Assembly: GCA_949152475.1 (NCBI GenBank)
Contig: OX424564.1
Location: 2,790,001 to 2,854,000 of the forward strand
Length of the DNA stretch: 64,000 nucleotides
Reading direction: 5' to 3'
From: Terebella lapidaria
Taxonomy: Eukaryota > Annelida > Polychaeta > Terebellida > Terebellidae
Positions 25,705 through 37,960 of this stretch are shown here, piece after piece (within the stretch, counting starts at the first letter, position 1; each line of letters opens with the position of its first letter). The translations under genes were made by a program, and so were the position numbers. The notes below the pieces were generated by a model, which saw only the letters and a program-made list of their open reading frames with translations, searched no databases and had not been told where the DNA came from.

Positions 25705-25960
25705 CCGTTCCATGGGGTTTGTTTCGGATTTCTAAATCATTTTCATAGGTTGTTGGGCAGTTGTACACTATTTCCATCAGGTGTACAGTAGAAACAACTA
25801 CATTTAACACACTGTCTGCCCCTGATTACGCCAGTGTGTCTTTGGATAAACTATTTGTTCGGGCTTTGTTTCTATTGCAAAATGTTGTATTTTACGTTTG
25901 TTATTGGCATCATCAAAATCTGACTGTATTGGTGGTAACAGATTGATACTTACATTCTAG
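25705..25960 (+). repeat. Solo partial 364-bp-family copy
   Basis: About 250 bp in the same orientation as the array (CCATGGGGTTTGTTTCGGAT to ATTGGTGGTAACAGATTGAT), more diverged than array members. It ends at the same point as the array (ACTTACATTC), which suggests a defined element end. Confidence 0.8.
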
Positions 25961-27117
25961 ATCCGGACATATTCACTATCCTGCGATCTCAAAAATACGA
26001 GACTATAATTTACACCTTTACCTTGAACTCATGTCGCATTCACGTTCAAGTTTATGAATACATGTTCACATAATATGGTCATATATACATGAAGGAATTC
26101 TGATAGGTGGTTAGGTTATGATGAGATTGTCAGTCATCCAAGATGACTTCAGATTATCACTATATAAAACGATATTGTTTCATTGATATAGACGTATAAA
26201 GAAACATGTGTTTTTTGTGCTGAAATTAAAATTAAACAGAGCTACTTGTTCCAAGTCTTTGGTATATGGACTCCAGATGATGATTCAAGTTATACCAATA
26301 ACTCAGTAAGTCAGGATAAAATTTGACTTAACACAATCTGAATATACACTTGAATGCTGAGCAACTGCAAAGTCATGGCTTAGTCGTAATACAAACACCC
26401 AAATTAACTTTCAAGAGGAATATTAATGTACGTATCAAACCTTCAGTCGCGGTGTTATTGCCTATCACTGCCAATTGTCCGATATATGTTCTGTGTGTGA
26501 ACGATGCACATTTGACTAATATGGCCTTTACTGTAACATCGTTCAAGCTTGTGACTTGTTCAGAAACAATGAGGCAATAATTTAGTCCTAAATGTAAAAC
26601 GACACAACACTGGATTACTTTTTCAGGAAAATCTTAAAGAGTTTATCCAGCTATCAAAAGGGAAACACTGATAAGGATATCATAAACATTTGCTAATTAT
26701 CTCAGTAATCAGTATATGCTTAGAGAAACTGATACATTTCACGAGACAAGCTAGTCAGATATCATCCTCATCCCGCCAAAATCTTCAATATCACAGAGTT
26801 TCAGGAACGCCCATTCCAGTAAGTGCAAAAACTTGCACGAACCAGTTACAAAATGTAACCATACGAAATATCACGGAAGGGCGAATTAAAACGATAAAAA
26901 ATTTTCAATAATCACTCACACAAGAGCCTATAATGTTTCATTTCACGTTAAATGATATAGATTCTACGTTCACATAGAAGTTGCTTATATATACATGAAA
27001 ATTCAAAGAAGCCGTACTGATAACGATGTTTTAAGGATGCATCAACTACAACAATAACCTCAGAAGTTAATAGCTCATGTAAAAACAATGTACTGTGATC
27101 AACGATGTATATCGAAG

Positions 27118-27123
<6 letters not shown>

Positions 27124-27160
<37 letters not shown>
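27124..27160. repeat. (TA)n microsatellite
   Basis: A pure TA run of about 37 bases that abuts the left arm of the palindrome at 27159-27792. Confidence 0.9.
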
Positions 27161-27162
<2 letters not shown>

Positions 27163-27792
27163 ACTATACAGAGTGGATTAGGTCATCGGTGATGGATTAG
27201 GTCAACGGTGGTGGATTGGGTCAACATCGCAATATATTGGCAAAAAATATGCTGAAATAACCCAATCGAAGTAATTTATTTTTTTAAAATACTCAAGATC
27301 AGCGTGTACATTAAAATTGTACAGATATTTTTTGTCACAAGAAATATAAGGTTGAATGTTGACTTAGTACCGTTGACTTAAAGATGTTGACCTAATGACC
27401 TTGTTACAAGTATACACTCTACTATGAAAGGTTGATTAAGTCAACATGTATATACATGGTGATTAAGTCAACATGTATGTTGACTTAATCACCATGTATA
27501 TACATATTGACTTAATCAATCTTACATATTAGCGTGTATCTTTTAATATGGTCATTAGGTTAAGGACTTCAAGTCAACGGTAAGTCAACGGTACTCAAAA
27601 TAGAATGCGAAGGTATTCCTAATGTTTCTCGTGACAAATAATATCTGTACAATTTTAATGTACACGCTGATCTTGAGTATTCTTAAAAAATAACTTACTT
27701 TGATTGAGTTATTTCACCATATTTTTTTGCCAATATATTGCGATGTTGACCCAATCCACCACCGTTGACCTAATCCACTCTGTATAGTTGTA
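27159..27792. repeat. Long near-perfect palindrome (fold-back element)
   Basis: Inverted repeat with ~300-bp arms and almost no loop, centred near 27475. The ends read TACAACTATACAGAGTGGAT and the complement at 27773-27792. The core around GATTAAGTCAACAT is an exact palindrome, with the sub-repeat GTTGACTTAATC recurring. There is no coding capacity. It could extrude as a cruciform; it is best read as a fold-back or MITE-type insertion that landed at a TA-rich site. Confidence 0.9.
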
Positions 27793-27885
27793 TACATGTT
27801 GACTTAATCAACCTTACATATATATTTTCAAATAATTAAATGCACGTGCACATGAAAGATTCTGAATAGAGAATTGAAAAAAAAT

Positions 27886-27968
27886 AATGTCCACGTCCTG
27901 AAGTCGAACCCAGGAGCCCAAGATTGCAAGACGTGTTCTCTTTCAACTAAGCTAAGGAGGACAATGTA
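27886..27968 (-). mobile_element. tRNA-derived SINE head
   Basis: On the minus strand the sequence has a tRNA-like internal promoter: A box TTAGCTTAGTTGAAAGAG and B box GGGTTCGACTTC, spaced as in a tRNA. Stems are imperfect, so this is a SINE or tRNA pseudogene, not a functional tRNA. A related copy follows about 220 bp away. Confidence 0.65.
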
Positions 27969-28104
27969 TGGCCGAAATTAATTTATCAACCCCTGCATTG
28001 ACTGCAACCCCAAGGCACAGGCTAAGTATGTATACCATTTTCAAATGAAATGAAATGCACAGTTGCATAAAAGGTTTTGAACAGGAATAAAAATTGGAAA
28101 AAAA

Positions 28105-28190
28105 ATGAATGCCCATGTCCAGGAGTCGAACTCAGGACCCCACGAGTACCGGACTCTTCCAACTGAGCGGTGACGTTTCCGCATGGTTGG
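28105..28190 (-). mobile_element. tRNA-derived SINE head (second copy)
   Basis: Minus-strand A box CCGCTCAGTTGGAAGAGT and B box GAGTTCGACTCC with tRNA-like spacing. It is followed on the same strand by GACATGGGCATTC and a poly-pyrimidine stretch, as in the first copy. The two copies share their downstream body, so they are a tandem or independent pair of one SINE family. Confidence 0.65.
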
Positions 28191-29160
28191 GGGTCCTGCC
28201 AGGCCTGAGGTTTTGTGTGTTGTTGTACTGGCGTTGTCTGGTGAGTTGATTCGTCATATGACTGGAATTATATATTCAAGTTGTTCCATTCGCTCTGGTT
28301 AGGGTAAATGTTTCTATTTTCAGATCTTGTCCAAACTCGTGTGTAGACGCGGCGCTGAGTGGCTCAGCAATATAAGTATGGCATTCTGTGTAGTGGTCAG
28401 ATAGAACAAACTTGGATTGCAGACCATGTGTCTGACGTGCATTATGTGAATGATGTGAACTGATATTGTGAAACTGTTGTGAAATATTTGGGTTTGAGAT
28501 ACTATTTGAGATGCTGCTGATTTCCTGATCATATTATTGTGGAAGCTGCATTGGGATTTTATATACAAATATTGGATATTGTGGTTTTACTGACCTAAAG
28601 AATGCCTGCCTGGTTATTGCTGTGACCAGAGACCAGTGGCCGTGAGTATTCGTATCATTTTCTCATTTCATTCATATCATTTGTACTGATTTTGTAGTGA
28701 ATAACTACACGTAGTCTCGTATTATATGACCTCGTGGGTTAGATTATGATTCCAATAAAGGTTCGGTCTACAAGACCATGTTTTGTAAACAAATATTACC
28801 ACGGCATTTATTTCTGGTTCCTAGTTTTCCTGTATATACCTAATGGTGAAGTCGCGTTTGTGACGGTGCCACTTCACCCTCCCTTTGTGTGACGAAGTAC
28901 CCTTGGTCGCGCCCAACACATGAACATTCAGTAACTGCGTCCGCGCATCATTACATCATGTGACCTCTTCGTGGGACTTCGTACTTCGTGGAATCGTCGT
29001 GGGATGGAAAGCACTGTTGGAGTGACAGTGTGTGTGTGTAGGTGTGTGTGTGTGTGCGTGTAAGTGTGTTGTGCTCTGGGACATGTCTGTTGTTGCTGAA
29101 TTTGAATTTTGATTTATCACTACTGAAATATGTCTATTTGTCTATTTTCATGTTATTCAT
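28191..29160. other. No gene seen; GT microsatellite
   Basis: Contains a GT-rich microsatellite at about 29018-29070. No exon or domain is recognised. Confidence 0.4.
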
Positions 29161-29174
29161 GACGGGTGCCACTA

Positions 29175-29630
29175 GTGGGGCCGGAAATGCTCACTCTTTC
29201 CGGACACATTTTTCCTAATATCTCACTTAATTTTGAGATTAGAGATTAAAAATCAGTTGTGGACATATAGGAAATGATATATGCTAAATATTCTCGTGAC
29301 CTTGAATTTGACCTCTGACCTCATTTGTAAGGTCAGTGCACAAAATGGATATATCTCGCTTATTATCGACTTTACAGCTGAATCAATTGTTGACATATAG
29401 AAAGTGATATATGCCGAATATTCTGATGACCTTGAATTTGACCTTTGACCTAATTTCCAAGGTCAGAGCACAAAGTCGCTGATATCTCGCTGTGAACATG
29501 TATGGAATGATATATGATGAATATTCTTGCGACCTTGGATCTGATCTTTGACCATATTTTCAAGGTACCTGAACAAATTGGCTAAGATCTAAAACATATA
29601 TTGTCCGGTAACCGCCCTTAGCCCTTGGGT
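29175..29630 (-). mobile_element. HINE-like element fragment, minus orientation
   Basis: The reverse complement begins TTAACCCAAGGGCTAAG and GGTTACCGGAC, the 5' signature of the family described at 46043-47880, and then carries about three of its ~135-bp units with AGGTCA half-sites. It is truncated on the far side. It is the one clear copy in this orientation. Confidence 0.75.
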
Positions 29631-29889
29631 TAATTTTTTTGTAAAGCAATGATTATCTTCCTTCCTCCCAAATACAAATGATCTGTGAAACTGTATAATT
29701 GCCATATAAAACAAAACGTTCTTTGATAACCAGACTCTACAAAGTTATCCAACTATATGTCAATTATAGTAGGCTACTAATAACAGGAAATAAAGTTATT
29801 TGCAATTTATTCAACCATAATTTGACAACAATGATAGTAATAGCATTATATCATTAAAATGTCAATACCATAATTATTTATCTCTCCAA

Positions 29890-31118
29890 TACGCATCTTG
29901 GCGTGGTATTGCGAGAACAACAAACATCAGAAACATCTTGGCGTTCTATTTCGAGTACAACAAGCATCAGAAATATCTTGGCGTTCCATTTTGAGTACAA
30001 CAAACATCAGAAATATCTTGGCGTTCTATTTTGAGTAAAACAAACATCAGCAATATCTCGGCGTTCTATTTTGAGTACATCAAACATCAGAAATATCTTG
30101 GCGTTCTATTTTGAGTACAACAAACATCAGAAATATCTTGGCGTTCTATTTTGAGTACAACAAACAACAGCAATATATTGGCGTTCTATTTTGAGTACAA
30201 CAAGCATCAGAAATATCTTAGCGTTCTATTTTGAGTACAACAAACATCAGAAATATCTTGGCGTACTATTTTGAGTACAACAAACATCAGACATATCTTT
30301 GCGTTCTATTTTGAGTACAACAAACATCAGCAATATCTTGGTTTCTATTTTGAGTACAACAAGCATCAGAAATATCTTGGCGTTCTATTTTGAGTACAAC
30401 AAACATCAGAAATATCTTGGCGTACTATTTTGAGTACAACAAACCTCAGAAATATCTTGGCCTACTATTTTGAGTACAACAAACATCAGTAATATCTCGA
30501 CATTCTATTTTGAGTACAACAAACTTCAGCAATATCTTGGTGTTCTATTTTGAGTACAACAAGCATCAGAAATATCTTGGCATTCTATTCTGAGTACAAC
30601 AAACATCAGTAATATCTTGGCATTCTATTTTGAGTACAACAAACATCAGAAATATCTTGGCCTACTATTTTGAGTACAACATCAGAAATATCTTGGCATT
30701 CTATTGGAGTACAACAAACATCAGAAATATCTTGGAGTACAATTTTGAGTACAACAAACATCAGAAATATCTCAGCGTACAATTTTGAGTACAACAATCA
30801 TCAGAAATATCTTGGCGTTCTATTTTGAGTACAACAAGCATCAGAAATATCTTGGCGTTCAATTGTGAGTAAAACAAGCATCAGAAATATCTTGGCGTTC
30901 TATTTTGAGTACAACAAACATCAGAAATACCTTGGCATTCTATTTTGAGTACAACAAATATCAGAGATATCTTGTCCTACTATCATGATCATTACTATTG
31001 CGAGTACAACAAACATCAGAAATAAATTGGCGTACTACTGCGAGTACAACACACATCAGAAATATCTTTGTGTACTATTATGAATACAATACACATCCGG
31101 GCGTTCTATTGCGAGTGA
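29890..31118. repeat. 39-bp minisatellite, ~31 copies
   Basis: Tandem units of about 39 bp (AATATCTTGGCGTTCTATTT then TGAGTACAACAAACATCAG). The middle units are near-identical, while units near 31000 are degenerate, as expected of an array that expands from its centre. It begins about 460 bp past the last coding exon of the SET/recombinase gene, on that gene's 3' side. Confidence 0.95.
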
Positions 31119-31580
31119 AATAAACAATTCATTTCACACAACTGTTGACCTTAAATTTACTAAGTGTTCAACATGTTCAAAAAGGTATCAGAGACCAGCA
31201 ATCAGGAGTTGAATATTCAAATTTACCTGTCTTCTAAATATTCAACTTTACATGCACAAAAAGTGTCTCAACATGAGTTTCGAAATTTTCATCAGGAGTG
31301 CATTCTGTGTCGCAACATTATGATCGACCAACAGAGCCCAAAACCTTCTTGGGTTATATACATGAGGTGAAACTTTCACATATGAAAACATTCTATTCAA
31401 ATAATTTCCCACAAGGGGGTGACATAATATTGACAAAACCTGTGAGTAAGAAGTTTTTAAACATTCAACGTTTGACATATGAAACCTTTCAGAAAAATTC
31501 TTTAAACTTTCAACACATGAAAATTTTCTTTGGAAACAAGTATTACATCTTTCGACAAACTTAAGCAAGTGTTTGAACAT

Positions 31581-31708
31581 TCAAATTTCCATTTTTTTTT
31601 TCATTTTCAGCTGGAGTGTCTTCCGTTCATTGAAAACCTTCGTCTTTATTTTTTTCCAGGAATGTTTGACACCTTTCAATGTCCTGAAAGTTTCAATTTC
31701 GTTTTGTC
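31581..31708 (-). CDS. SET/recombinase gene, terminal exon
   Basis: Preceded by a strong acceptor with a poly-pyrimidine tract (CCATTTTTTTCAG). Its first two bases complete a Gly codon opened by the last base of the 31932-32028 exon, and the frame runs 41 codons to TGA at 31581-31583. Encodes QNEIETFRTLKGVKHSWKKI and then a basic tail with KTKVFNERK. The HSW-x2-IK pattern looks like the third helix of the Myb/SANT-like domain begun in the previous exon, and the Lys-rich end could be a nuclear signal. Confidence 0.75.
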
Positions 31709-31931
31709 CTGAAAAAAATGGCAACAATGATGAAATTTGAATAGGACAAAGGAACCGCAGCATCATATAATTCACTTTTAATAATTAAGAAAGTTAGTCA
31801 CCACTGGTTACACTTTCCTATCAACACATGATCAAAACGACAATTTACAGATGTGCCACATCAAGATACTACTAGTCAGGGGAGTGAAACCTGGACCCCT
31901 AATCACCGAACATGATGAATCTCATTCATAC

Positions 31932-32028
31932 CTGGATATGTGTTCCCCTTTTTGCCCAGAATATAGGATTCGAAGTAGGTGATGACCTTCTTCGTGTCTA
32001 ATGTTGACCATCGGGTAAATCCACGGAG
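31932..32028 (-). CDS. SET/recombinase gene, Myb/SANT-like exon
   Basis: Bounded by CTTCTCAG acceptor and CCAG/GTATGAAT donor; phase 0 at entry, one base over at exit. Encodes RGFTRWSTLDTKKVITYFES and YILGKKGNTYP. The W-S-x-x-D-x-x-x-V pattern and the spacing to the HSW motif in the next exon resemble a small Myb/SANT-like fold, from my recollection of multi-copy zinc-finger/recombinase proteins in fish and invertebrates. Entry phase matches the exit phase of the tandem exons 4.7 kb upstream; the intron between holds repeats and a broken retroelement. Confidence 0.75.
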
Positions 32029-32103
32029 CTGAGAAGTATATGAGAGATGACAAAGACATACTAGAATTGACAAAGACATTCTAATTGCATGAAATATGCA
32101 TGC

Positions 32104-34585
32104 AACTAGAACGGTCTGGTCGCAGATTACCACGTGGATGTATCCCCTGACGGCCCATCATCCCCGTTGCCCGAATCCCACGAATATGTCAGTAAAATTA
32201 GCATGTCAGATTAATCAATGATTATTCAAGTCATAACATCTGTAGAGTATAAAAGATATGCTTTGTGGTCTTCAATAATAAAAGTTTCCGATCTTAACTA
32301 ATTTTATTTTGGACAGTATTAAAGTTAACTAGCATACTAAATGCTAACTTATTCAAAAAAATTAGCCCAAGGGCTAAGAGAGGTTACCGGACAAAATACA
32401 TTTTAGATATTAGCCTCTTGTCCAGTGACCTTGAAAATAAAGTCAATAATGAATTCAAGGCCATGAAATATTTAACAAATATATCACTTCTAGTATGTCC
32501 ACAATAGATTCCTAAGCTGTAAAGTCCATAATAAGTGAGATATCAGCGATTCTGTGATGTGACCTTGAAAATTAGCTCAAAGTTCAAGTTCAAGGTCATG
32601 AGATTATTCAGCATATATCATTTCTTCTATATTCGAAATTGATTCCTAAGCTGTAAAGTTGATAATAAGCGAGATATTAGCCATTTTCTTCTCTGACCTT
32701 GAAAATGAGATGAAAGGTAAAATTCTAGATCACCAAAATATTCAGCATACATCATTTCATATATGTTCACTATGGACTCCCTAAGCTGTAAATTTGATAA
32801 TAAGCGAGATATAAGTCATTTTGTATTCTGACCTTGAAAATAAGGTGACTGAGCTTGAAATTTAGGTCAAAGGTCAAATTCAAGATCATGAGAATATTCA
32901 GAATATATCATTTCCTATATATTCACAATTGATTCCTAAGCTGTAACGTCGATTATCAGCAAGGTATTAGCCATTTTGTCTTGTGACCCTGAATATGAGG
33001 TCAAAGGTCAATTCAAGGTCAAGAAAATATTCAGCATATATCATTTGCTATATGTTCACAATTGATTCCTAAGATGTAAAGTCGATAATAAGCAAGATAT
33101 CAGCCATTTTGTCCTGTGACCTTGAAAATGAGGTCAAAGGTCAAATTCAGGGTCACGAGAATATTCAGCATATATCATTTCCTGTATGTTCACAATTGAT
33201 TCCTAATCTGTAAAGTCGATAATATGCGAGATATTAGCCATTTTGTTCCGTGACCTTGAAAATGAGGTCAAAGGTCAAATTCAAGGTTAAGAGAATATTC
33301 AGCATATATCATTTCTTATATGTTCACAATTGGTTCCAAAGTTGTAAAGTCGATAATAAGCGAGATATTAGCCATTTTGTCCTGTGACCTTGAAAATGAG
33401 GTCAGAGGTCAAATTCAAGGTCATCAGAATATTCAGCGTATATCATTTCCTTTATGTCCACAATTGATTCCTAACCTGTAAAGTTGAGAATAAGCGAGAT
33501 ATTGGCCATTTCGGGCTCTGACCTTGAAAATGAGGTCAGAGGTCAAAATCAAGGTCACAAGAATATTCAGCATATATCATTTCCTATATGTCCACAATTG
33601 ATTCCTGATCTCTAATCTCAATATTAAGTGAGGTATTAGGCAAAATGTGTCCCATTATAAAGCATATGGCAATTTAACATGGGAAAGTCCCATTTGGGCC
33701 GAGTTTGGGCCCAAAATGGCCAATTTCGAGCGATTCAAGCGCAACGAAACTTCTACACATCACATGAGTATATATGAGGAGTGTTAGGCATCAATAAGAA
33801 AAAAAGTTACTGAACAGATTTTGAGAAAACGACCATCAAAGTCCAAAATTGGCAATTTTTCGTCAAAAACGGCCGCCATTTTGAAAAAAATGCGAAAATA
33901 AAAAAATAAAAAATTAAAATCCCTCTGGAAATATATTTAGGTATTTTGTGCAAAATTTCAGAAAGATTCGACCGTAAACTTTAAAGATAAAATGGTTTAC
34001 GGACGGACGACGGACGCAACGCCATGCCGATAGGTTATCGGACCAAATGTCCGGTAACCTAAAAATACTGCTGTTATAAATAGTCACCAGAGATTTGTAC
34101 ATTTGCATACAGCCAGTAATATTTGCTTCCAAACCACAAGCAATAGAGATGATCACAGATGTCAAACTGGATATTTCATACTCTTGTAATAAGTTAAAGA
34201 ATTAACTTACTAGAATTATTAATCATTCAACATTTCTGAAAAACAATAGGTTTTGTGTATTGGTCTTTACCAACACACACACACACATGTAATTTGGAAA
34301 TGTTTCATTGAAAATTGTCAACTGTAGAGTGCTTACAAGCCACATGTCCCATAAGGCCAAATTTCAGCACAAAATGTCTTGGTAATTGGCCAATTTGGTT
34401 ACCATGGCAACCAAAATCAATAGAGTCGTGCCCTTACCATAGGACATGTCCACATAAAAAATTAATAAAATCGGTTCAGATTTGCAAGCTATAGAGCGCT
34501 CACAAGAAAGTGTCTATGGCAGCAGGCGCAGCGCGACAATCGCAAATCCATAGTATCCACCAGAACTTCGTTCAGGGGATGCAAA
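32104..34585 (+). mobile_element. CTAGA-family element, interrupted by a HINE-like copy
   Basis: The left part (32104-32361) starts CTAGAACGGTCTGGTCGC with a GTATCCCCTGACGG block. The right part (34066-34585) ends GAACTTCGTTCAGGGGATGC. These ends match the better defined copy at 49664-51241. A HINE-like copy (32362-34065) sits between them, so it inserted later. No protein is coded. Confidence 0.6.
32362..34065 (+). mobile_element. HINE-like element with nuclear-receptor-site array
   Basis: Starts ATTAGCCCAAGGGCTAAG (a self-complementary hairpin) and GGTTACCGGAC; ends with the hairpin GGTTATCGGACCAAATGTCC followed by GGTAACCT and AAAA. Between 32400 and 33600 are nine ~135-bp units (ATTCAGCATATATCATTTCC ... 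CTGTAAAGTCGATAATAAGC ... ATTAGCCATTTTG), each with the AGGTCA block described at 46043-47880. It lies between the Myb-like exon and the tandem exons, in the gene's last long intron. Confidence 0.8.
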
Positions 34586-34599
34586 TATAGTATTTACAT

Positions 34600-36400
34600 G
34601 TACTTGAAAATCATAATATTTGCTTGTGTGAAATTCAGTCAAGTGTCCGGTTTCCTGTCTCCCACAAACTCAGGTAAGACCATGGGTGAGAAGGCCTTAT
34701 TGCCCTCTACATCAGCTCTAGTTTTATGGACGAACTCTCTAGTAGGGTACAAGGTGAACAAACTATTCCTGGTGAAGGAAACACACGTGAGCTAACACGA
34801 ATTAACATCTGAGCGATGTCTCCCATATGCAAGTAGCACAAACAGAACGTCTTCAACGTGACCCTCTGGATACGAACATCTGTTAAGAGGTTCTCGCAGA
34901 GGTTCAGTTAGGCAGTAAAGCACAAAACTCAAATCACACAGGGATGAGGAACAGAGGACAGAGGCGTTCCTGTCCAAGGACAAGGCAATACCTGTACACA
35001 GGCACCAGCATGGCTCGGTAACCGTCAACAGTAGCCATTTTAAGAGTCTATCAAATATAGCAGATAGCAGAGGAAGCCATTCAGGAGCCTCACAGGGGCC
35101 ATATGCGGATCAAAGCACCTTCAATACACCAACACCAACAGGTCTCGTAATTTCGGCTGTTAGACTGACCGTTTCTTCTGGACAGCTATAAGGACAACCG
35201 CTCCCGAAATCCTGTCTGCTGGAAGGATTGCCTGATAATCTCCACATGTGAAGTCTCAAGAATTGAGGGTGAATACAGTACCCACTGGCGACCAAGAAAT
35301 GGACTGAGCCAGTCGCTGGAGTAGGAATTATTCGTCTAATTCCCATGCGATCAGCTATCGCCTCTAACGCCCATTGGAAACTTGAGTATTTACCAATGGC
35401 ATGTTCGCCCACATCTTCCTCCGAATCAGAATCGGATGCAGTATGGACACTGGAACCAGCCGACCGTAGCTGTACAACAGTTAACAGTCCCTCATTGCTA
35501 CGTGCCAGAGGGACAAGATCAGTAGCCATTGTCTGGGGAACGTTTTGAGGCGATTTATCCCTGAGATCAATGGACTTGTCTGTCCAGGGGTTGGATATCC
35601 TCGAGCAGACCTACGATCAAAATCGACCACCAATGCAGTCGAATCTCGATCGGACACTGTTAAGGAACGATCGCAACGACGATTGAACCTCAACCGAGCA
35701 AACAATGAGACAGACGACTGATCAAAGGACCTGGAGTCAGATCCAACGACTGAGACGGAGGTAAAGTGTGGAAATAGATCATGCAACGTGCCATGACCCC
35801 GAGAAAAATTCGAAAAACCAGTTTCTCGACCAACAGGAGCCAACAGAGATACCTGTGTTGTCTCTGACCCAAGGGAAACCCTGGAAGAAGCCTTCTTACG
35901 AAATTTCCTACAAGCCGTCTAGGAAACAGAAGTCAACGAGGGACCTTTTTGTTGGCCAGACTAATGCTGGTCTAAACAAAGGGGAGGTAGATCCACAACT
36001 TTGACCCTCTTGACTGAGGAAGCCTTCTTAAAAGTCGTCTTGAGAGGTGTATTCTCCTGACAGGCACTGACCACAGTCAGAACTAAGGGGGTGGACACAC
36101 CGTCCGGGACACCATCTCCCATAAGGGTAGAGGTACTGGGCACCTGAAGAACCCTGGTGGGAGAATCCTAGGGACTGTTGCACTTCTAGGATACCAGTGG
36201 CCATGTTCTGATCTGCGCTCAGGAGCAGAGCAGATCCAGAACTGATATCTGAAGGAACAGGAACACTAGACACCCCAGAAGCGACGGACATAGAGACCTG
36301 CTGAGTCTTGCCAGCCTCAAGGGGCTCTATGGACGACAGAGTGATAGACTCCTGTGCGATAAACTGGAACAATAGACCGGTTGGCCGATTATATGCGCAT
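34600..36400 (-). mobile_element. DIRS-type retroelement fossil (linker and recombinase part)
   Basis: A broken DIRS-like element on the minus strand. Recognisable are the linker after the RNase H region and part of the element's own tyrosine recombinase (a DLSFVLYCLTEP helix, a YGRHRSDV box I segment and a KTRADVEGNKAFSP segment). It carries several breaks, and its recombinase end stops where a CTAGA-family element resumes near 34590. It looks old. Copy limits on the 36.4-kb side are uncertain. It lies in an intron of the SET/recombinase gene and is unrelated in detail to that gene's recombinase exon. Confidence 0.65.
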
Positions 36401-36772
36401 TTGTGAACTGAAATATAGCCTAAATACTTGGCCGGCCCAAATGAAAAGTAATGTCAATAGCTGAGGAAATGGAATAGATCTCCCGGAAGACATTAAAGCC
36501 ACAGGCAAGGGATAAAACCCCAAAACTTGCAAGCCTATGTGACTACGTCCTTTCATGATGGTGACGACAGAAAGGGGCGCCGTTTTCAGCGGAAGATACA
36601 TGGGAAACCTTTTATGTCATGTAACCTATGCATTTTTCTGGAATTAGCTCAGATCGTGGATGCAAGCAATACTACGTATTCTAGAATGGTAAGGTATTGG
36701 ATAGATGCTAAACTTGTATATTGGATGACATCAAAAAACAATATGCTTTTTGCCAAATGCGTGAGTAATCAC

Positions 36773-36895
36773 CTTTTTAGCCTTGGTGTGGGCTTCTTGG
36801 TCTGCCAGGTCACTCTCGTTCTCACTCTCAGCAGCGCTCTCCAGCTCTCCAACGTCCCGATGAGCTGTTGGCTGCCGACTGGACCTCTTGCGTTT
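36773..36895 (-). CDS. SET/recombinase gene, tandem exon copy 6
   Basis: 123-nt phase-0 exon between a TTTCACAATCAG acceptor and an AAAAAG/GTGATTAC donor. Encodes KRKRSSRQPTAHRDVGELES and a tail with LADQEAHTKAKK. It is the most diverged of the five full-length copies and the last in transcription order; its intron side also differs, as expected of an edge copy. Confidence 0.65.
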
Positions 36896-37009
36896 CTGAT
36901 TGTGAAAGGAAACCATTGAGGGACATGAAACAATTGCTAATTAAGAGCATGCTAGAACTATGTTGGAAGTTCAGAAGAATCATAGTGAAACCGTAAGGGT
37001 AGTTGGTAC

Positions 37010-37132
37010 CTTTTTAGTCTTGGTGTGGGCTTCTTGGTCTGCCAGGTCACTCTGGTTCTCACTCTCAGCAGCGCTCTCCAGCTCTCCAACGTCCCGCTGA
37101 GCTGCTGGCTGCCGAATGGACCTCTTGCGTTT
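37010..37132 (-). CDS. SET/recombinase gene, tandem exon copy 5
   Basis: 123-nt phase-0 exon encoding KRKRSIRQPAAQRDVGELES and LADQEAHTKTKK, with the same acceptor (TTCACAATCAG) and donor (AAAAAG/GTACC) as its neighbours. Confidence 0.65.
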
Positions 37133-37246
37133 CTGATTGTGAAAGGGAATCATTGAGGAACATGAAACAATTGCTAATTACGAGCATGCTAGAACTATGT
37201 TGGAAGTTCAGAAGAATCATAGTGAAACCGTAAGGGTAGTTGGTAC

Positions 37247-37369
37247 CTTTTTTGTCTTGGTGTGGGCTTCTTGGTCTGCCAGGTCACTCTGGTTCTCACT
37301 CTCAGCAGTGCTCTCCAGCTCTCCAACGTCCCGCTGAGCTGCTGGCTGCCGAATGGACCTCTTGCGTTT
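37247..37369 (-). CDS. SET/recombinase gene, tandem exon copy 4
   Basis: 123-nt phase-0 exon, near-identical to copy 5; acceptor and donor conserved. The donor side has lysines AAG ACA AAA AAG before GTACC. Confidence 0.65.
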
Positions 37370-37484
37370 CTGATTGTGAAAGGGAACTATTGAGGGACAT
37401 GAAACAATTGCTAATTAAGAGCACGCTAGAACTATGTTGGAAGTTCAGAAGAATCATAGTGAAACCGTAAGGGTAGTTTGGTAC

Positions 37485-37607
37485 CTTTTTAGTCTTGGTG
37501 TGGGCTTCTTGGTCTGCCAGGTCACTCTCGTTCTCACTCTCAGCAGTGCTCTCCAGCTCTCCAACATCCCGCAGAGCTGCTGGCTGCCGAATGGACCTCT
37601 TGCGTTT
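37485..37607 (-). CDS. SET/recombinase gene, tandem exon copy 3
   Basis: 123-nt phase-0 exon with conserved splice sites. Differs from copy 5 by an ALRD for AQRD change and a few others in the acidic middle. Confidence 0.65.
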
Positions 37608-37722
37608 CTGATTGTGAAAGGGAACCATTGAGGAACATGAAACAATTGCTAATTACGAGCATGCTAGAACTATGTTGGAAGTTCAGAAGAATCATAGTGA
37701 AACCGTAAGGGTAGTTTGGTAC

Positions 37723-37845
37723 CTTTTTAGTCTTGGTGTGGGCTTCTTGGTCTGCCAGGTCACTCTGTTTCTCACTCTCAGCAGTGCTCTCCAGCTCTCC
37801 AACGTCCCGCAGAGCTGCTGGCTGCCGAATGGACCTCTTGCGTTT
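37723..37845 (-). CDS. SET/recombinase gene, tandem exon copy 2
   Basis: 123-nt phase-0 exon with conserved splice sites. Spacing to copies 1 and 3 is exactly 238 bp. Middle reads TAESEKQSDLAD. Confidence 0.65.
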
Positions 37846-37960
37846 CTGATTGTGAAAGGGAACCATTGAGGAACATGAAACAATTGCTAATTACGAGCAT
37901 GCTAGAACTATGTTGGAAGTTCAGAAGAATCATAGTGAAACCGTAAGGGTAGTTTGGTAC

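Noticed and set aside
27886-28190. Two functional tRNA genes
   Set aside because: A and B boxes are present but stems pair poorly and the copies share a non-tRNA body, as in SINEs.
36731-37883. Separate small genes of ~110 codons at each tandem unit
   Set aside because: Each is one 123-nt exon with read-through into intron; conserved splice sites explain them better.
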